Shown here piece after piece: positions 13,810-16,290 of a stretch of 16,290 nucleotides of DNA. A program made the translations under genes and the position numbers. Every line of letters begins with the position of its first letter. Position 1 is the stretch's first letter. The stretch is from an uncultured Oscillospiraceae bacterium (GTDB lineage: Bacteria; Bacillota; Clostridia; Oscillospirales; Oscillospiraceae). The stretch spans positions 1 to 16,290 of the forward strand of contig CAKTOB010000040.1 in the NCBI GenBank assembly GCA_934589525.1. Direction: 5' to 3'. The notes beneath the pieces are model-generated. The model worked only from the letters and a program-made list of their open reading frames with translations. It was not told where the DNA came from and made no database searches.

Positions 13810-14691
13810 ATGGAGTACATTCTTGAAAACAGCTATCTGAAAGTCACCGTCTCCTCCAAGGGCGCGGAGGTCGTCAGCGTTCAGCGCAAGTGCGACGGCG
13901 TGGAGCACATCTGGCAGGCAGACCCCAGCGTCTGGGGCAGCCACGCTCCGGTGCTCTTCCCCCACTGCGGCAAGGTGGTAGACGGCACCATCCACGCCAA
14001 GGGCCGGGATTATCCCGCCAAGCAGCACGGCTTCGCCCGGGACTTGGAGCATATCCTGGTCCGCTCCACCCCGGATGTTCTGGAGCTGGCCCTGGAAAGC
14101 AACCCCGAGACCCAGGCCAAGTTCCCCTATGCCTTCCGGCTGGTGTCCACCTTCACCCTGGAGGGCCCCACCCTGTGCCACACCCTGACCGTCGAAAATA
14201 ATGACCAGGAGGAGCTGCCCTTCGGCATCGGCTTCCACCCCGGCTTCGCCGTGCCCTTTGACGACAAGCACACCCTGGAGGACTACGAGATCCGGTTTGA
14301 AAAAATGGAGTCCCCCCTGTGCATCAACAATCTGCCCCACGGCCTGATGCACGGCAACTTCTATTATTTGGGCTCCAACATCATCGCCCTGCCCGTCACG
14401 AAAGAACTGTTTGCCAATGACAGCCACTGCATGACGAATCTGTCCTCCAATACCCTGGGCCTTTACGAAAAAGACACCGGCCGGGCCGTGGTCTGCGACA
14501 TCCAGGGCTTCCCCTATACCCTGCTGTGGAGCGCCCCCGGCGGCGACCCCCGGTTCGTCTGCATCGAGCCCTGGCACAGCCTCCCCAGCCCCGAGCGGGG
14601 CTCCACCGAGTGGAACGAAAAACCCGCCGCCGCCATCCTGGCCCCCGGCGAGACCTGGTCCACCACCCTGCGCACCACCTTCCAGCGGTAA
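13810..14691 (+). CDS. Aldose 1-epimerase family protein (LacX-like)
   Basis: A 293-aa beta-sandwich protein of the galactose mutarotase superfamily. Catalytic-type residues are His73 in KQHGFAR (71-77), His143 in GFHPGF (141-146) and Glu253 in CIEPWHSLP (251-259). The order and spacing fit the LacX/YeaD subgroup rather than GalM. It probably interconverts anomers of a sugar or sugar phosphate in the cytosol; no signal peptide and no sugar operon nearby, so the substrate is unknown. ATG at 13810 with GGAGG 11 nt upstream. Downstream of uppP by 24 nt, ending before a strong terminator. Confidence 0.9.
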   Translation: MEYILENSYLKVTVSSKGAEVVSVQRKCDGVEHIWQADPSVWGSHAPVLFPHCGKVVDGTIHAKGRDYPAKQHGFARDLEHILVRSTPDVLELALESNPETQAKFPYAFRLVSTFTLEGPTLCHTLTVENNDQEELPFGIGFHPGFAVPFDDKHTLEDYEIRFEKMESPLCINNLPHGLMHGNFYYLGSNIIALPVTKELFANDSHCMTNLSSNTLGLYEKDTGRAVVCDIQGFPYTLLWSAPGGDPRFVCIEPWHSLPSPERGSTEWNEKPAAAILAPGETWSTTLRTTFQR

Positions 14692-14718
14692 CACCCCGCC
14701 GCGAACCCATCACCAAAC

Positions 14719-14784
14719 AAGAGCGGAGAGACCTCTCCGGTAGGTACGAACCACCTACCCGGAAAGGGCTCTCCGCTCTTTTTT
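14719..14784 (+). terminator. Strong terminator after the uppP-epimerase operon
   Basis: A perfect 12-bp stem AAGAGCGGAGAG (14719-14730) / CTCTCCGCTCTT (14769-14780) encloses a second stem (CCGGTAGGT / ACCTACCCGG, one bulge) and is followed by a T6 run (14779-14784). It separates the plus-strand operon from the CRISPR array and would stop transcription running antisense into the array. Confidence 0.88.
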
Positions 14785-14794
14785 GCGCCCCAGC

Positions 14795-14862
14795 AGAAGC
14801 AATTTTCGAGAGTCATCCCCGGGCGGGGGGATGACCGTTCTATGCATGGGAAGATTGCTTCT
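14795..14862. repeat. Degenerate terminal CRISPR repeat inside an inverted repeat
   Basis: The copy at 14802-14835 keeps the 3' part of the repeat (GGGGGGATGAC) but its left half has diverged to AGAGTCATCCCC, making it more palindromic (GTCATCCCC / GGGGATGAC). It is bracketed by a 13-bp inverted repeat with one mismatch: AGAAGCAATTTTC (14795-14807) and GAAGATTGCTTCT (14850-14862). The right arm lies within what would be the terminal spacer (14836-14870). It marks the leader-distal end of the array. Confidence 0.65.
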
Positions 14863-14870
14863 TCATCCAC

Positions 14871-16290
14871 ATTTCAATCCACATCCCCCGTGTGGGGGAT
14901 GACCGGAATTTCCGAACATTTTTCTATCGCTTGATGATTTCAATCCGCATCCCCCGTGTGGGGGATGACGGCTGCACACCGCCGTTTTTCTGGATGGCAA
15001 AGGAATTTCAATCCACATCCCCCGTGTGGGGGATGACCGCAGAACCTGGCAGAGTATACCAGATCCACTATATTTCAATCCACATCCCCCGTGTGGGGGA
15101 TGACACGATAGCCAGCCAGTAGGGCGGCCGGCCGGAGCATTTCAATCCACATCCCCCGTGTGGGGGATGACCCAGAAAGGAGCCGCCCGATGAGCAAACT
15201 TAAAATTTCAATCCACATCCCCCGTGTGGGGGATGACGTAAGAGCCGCTTACAATGGCCTTTCTCGTGGTCTTATTTCAATCCACATCCCCCGTGTGGGG
15301 GATGACCAGTGCTGCTGATGCACGCCAAGAGGCGGTGGAAATTTCAATCCACATCCCCCGTGTGGGGGATGACCGGGAGACGGCGACCCCAATGTGGTGG
15401 TGGGCCTATTTCAATCCACATCCCCCGTGTGGGGGATGACTCCTGGTTTGACCTCTGGGGCTGGAGAGACTAACGATTTCAATCCACATCCCCCGTGTGG
15501 GGGATGACCATGGGCTGCCGCTGATCAAAGCTCAACGGCGCAATTTCAATCCACATCCCCCGTGTGGTGGATGACTGCACATCAGCCGCCGCATCCGCCA
15601 GGAGCAAAAATTTCAATCCACATCCCCCGTGTGGGGGATGACCTGACGGATGCCTTCTCCAATGCGGCAATGGTAATATTTCAATCCACATCCCCCGTGT
15701 GGGGGATGACGCCCTCCAAGCTAATCAGGCCCTGCATTTTGCCGATTTCAATCCACATCCCCCGTGTGGGGGATGACTGATCTGCGCGTCTAAGCCGTAT
15801 TTGGCCAATTTATTTCAATCCACATCCCCCGTGTGGGGGATGACGATGCATCAGCGGTTATGCCCGTTACCTTGTACATTTCAATCCACATCCCCCGTGT
15901 GGGGGATGACCTCCCGGAGTTGCGGGAGGGCCTGTTTTGACGTCTATTTCAATCCACATCCCCCGTGTGGGGGATGACGGGAGCCGGGTATCACGGACTT
16001 GCAGGAGAGCCGATTTCAATCCACATCCCCCGTGTGGGGGATGACGGCTGCCGGTATTCGATATTGCGGTGGCCAGCGAATTTCAATCCACATCCCCCGT
16101 GTGGGGGATGACCTTTTCAGCTTTTGCCATTAAATAGCTGATGCAAATTTCAATCCACATCCCCCGTGTGGGGGATGACTGATGGCTGGGAGGCATGGAA
16201 GAACGACACCGGTATTTCAATCCACATCCCCCGTGTGGGGGATGACTGCCCTCCGTTTCCAGCCATTTCAGGACCTTTTCATTTCAATCC
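14871..16290 (-). CRISPR. Type I-C-like CRISPR array, truncated by the right edge
   Basis: There are 21 complete 33-bp repeats (starts 14871, 14937, 15005, 15072, 15139, 15205, 15274, 15341, 15408, 15476, 15543, 15610, 15678, 15745, 15812, 15878, 15946, 16013, 16080, 16147, 16214), a partial one at 16281-16290, and 21 unique spacers of 33-36 bp, mostly 34. The repeat has an 8-bp stem CATCCCCC-GTGT-GGGGGATG. Read on the minus strand it begins GTCATCCCCC and ends GTGGATTGAAAT, the layout of type I-C repeats with an 11-nt Cas5-type 5' handle. Transcription should therefore run leftward, with leader and cas genes beyond the right edge. Two repeats carry point changes (14947 A>G and 15568 G>T, plus strand). 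No cas gene is in view. Confidence 0.97.

Noticed and set aside
13792..14694. A 300-codon open frame on the minus strand
   Set aside because: It is antisense to the aldose-epimerase-like gene; Gly-rich translation with no motif.
14863..15780. Several short frames with repeated peptides such as STSPVWGMT
   Set aside because: They are translations of the CRISPR repeats and spacers, not genes.
14795..16290. Plus-strand (rightward) CRISPR transcription
   Set aside because: The GTC...GATTGAAAT layout is read on the minus strand, and the decayed repeats are at the left end, so the leader should be on the right.

Overview
The window looks like a chromosomal segment of a spore-forming Gram-positive anaerobe of the Clostridia, most likely an Oscillospiraceae/Ruminococcaceae-type gut commensal. 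This rests on a stage II sporulation protein (SpoIIP), strong AGGAGG ribosome binding sites, a BceA-type ABC ATPase, DUF421/DUF4363 and PsiE-family membrane proteins, a high-GC housekeeping backbone and Clostridia-style palindromic intergenic repeats. No species can be named from this sequence alone.

Layout. (1) About 1-5.4 kb is an accessory region with lower and mixed GC. It holds a BceA-like ABC ATPase (-) behind a possible BceR-type operator, a decayed small reading frame, a cytoplasmic GH13 glycosidase (-), a truncated RhuM-family gene (+), a compact AT-rich type III toxin-antitoxin locus (-), an orphan coding remnant with a terminator (+), and a SAM methyltransferase (-) preceded by a short leader ORF and an intrinsic terminator. 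(2) About 5.4-14.7 kb is a high-GC backbone: a PsiE-family membrane protein (-), tadA-spoIIP (+), a DUF421-DUF4363 pair (-), a 355-bp MITE-like inverted repeat, glyS (+), oleate hydratase (-), a second MITE-like palindrome in the leader of uppP, and uppP followed by an aldose-1-epimerase-like gene (+). (3) From about 14.8 kb to the right edge lies a type I-C-like CRISPR array. It is oriented leftward, so its old, decayed end is inside the window; its leader and cas genes should lie beyond the right edge.

The most notable system is the type III toxin-antitoxin locus at about 3340-4024. It has a consensus promoter (TTGACA-17 bp-TATAAT), a 5'-terminal hairpin and two 46-47-nt tandem repeats. Each repeat can fold into an H-type pseudoknot, with a compensatory base-pair change between the two copies. 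An 11-bp GUGA-looped hairpin follows, and then a 159-aa ToxN/AbiQ/CptN-like endoribonuclease. The toxin gene ends inside the truncated RhuM frame, so the locus looks like an insertion or a deletion junction.

The second notable element is the methyltransferase leader: a strong promoter, a 25-codon ORF with an ideal ribosome binding site, long-range pairing and a terminator ending just before the methyltransferase ribosome binding site. This is the architecture of ribosome-mediated attenuation. The window therefore combines phage or plasmid defence (type III TA, CRISPR), envelope-stress functions (BceA-like ATPase, UppP) and ordinary housekeeping and sporulation genes.
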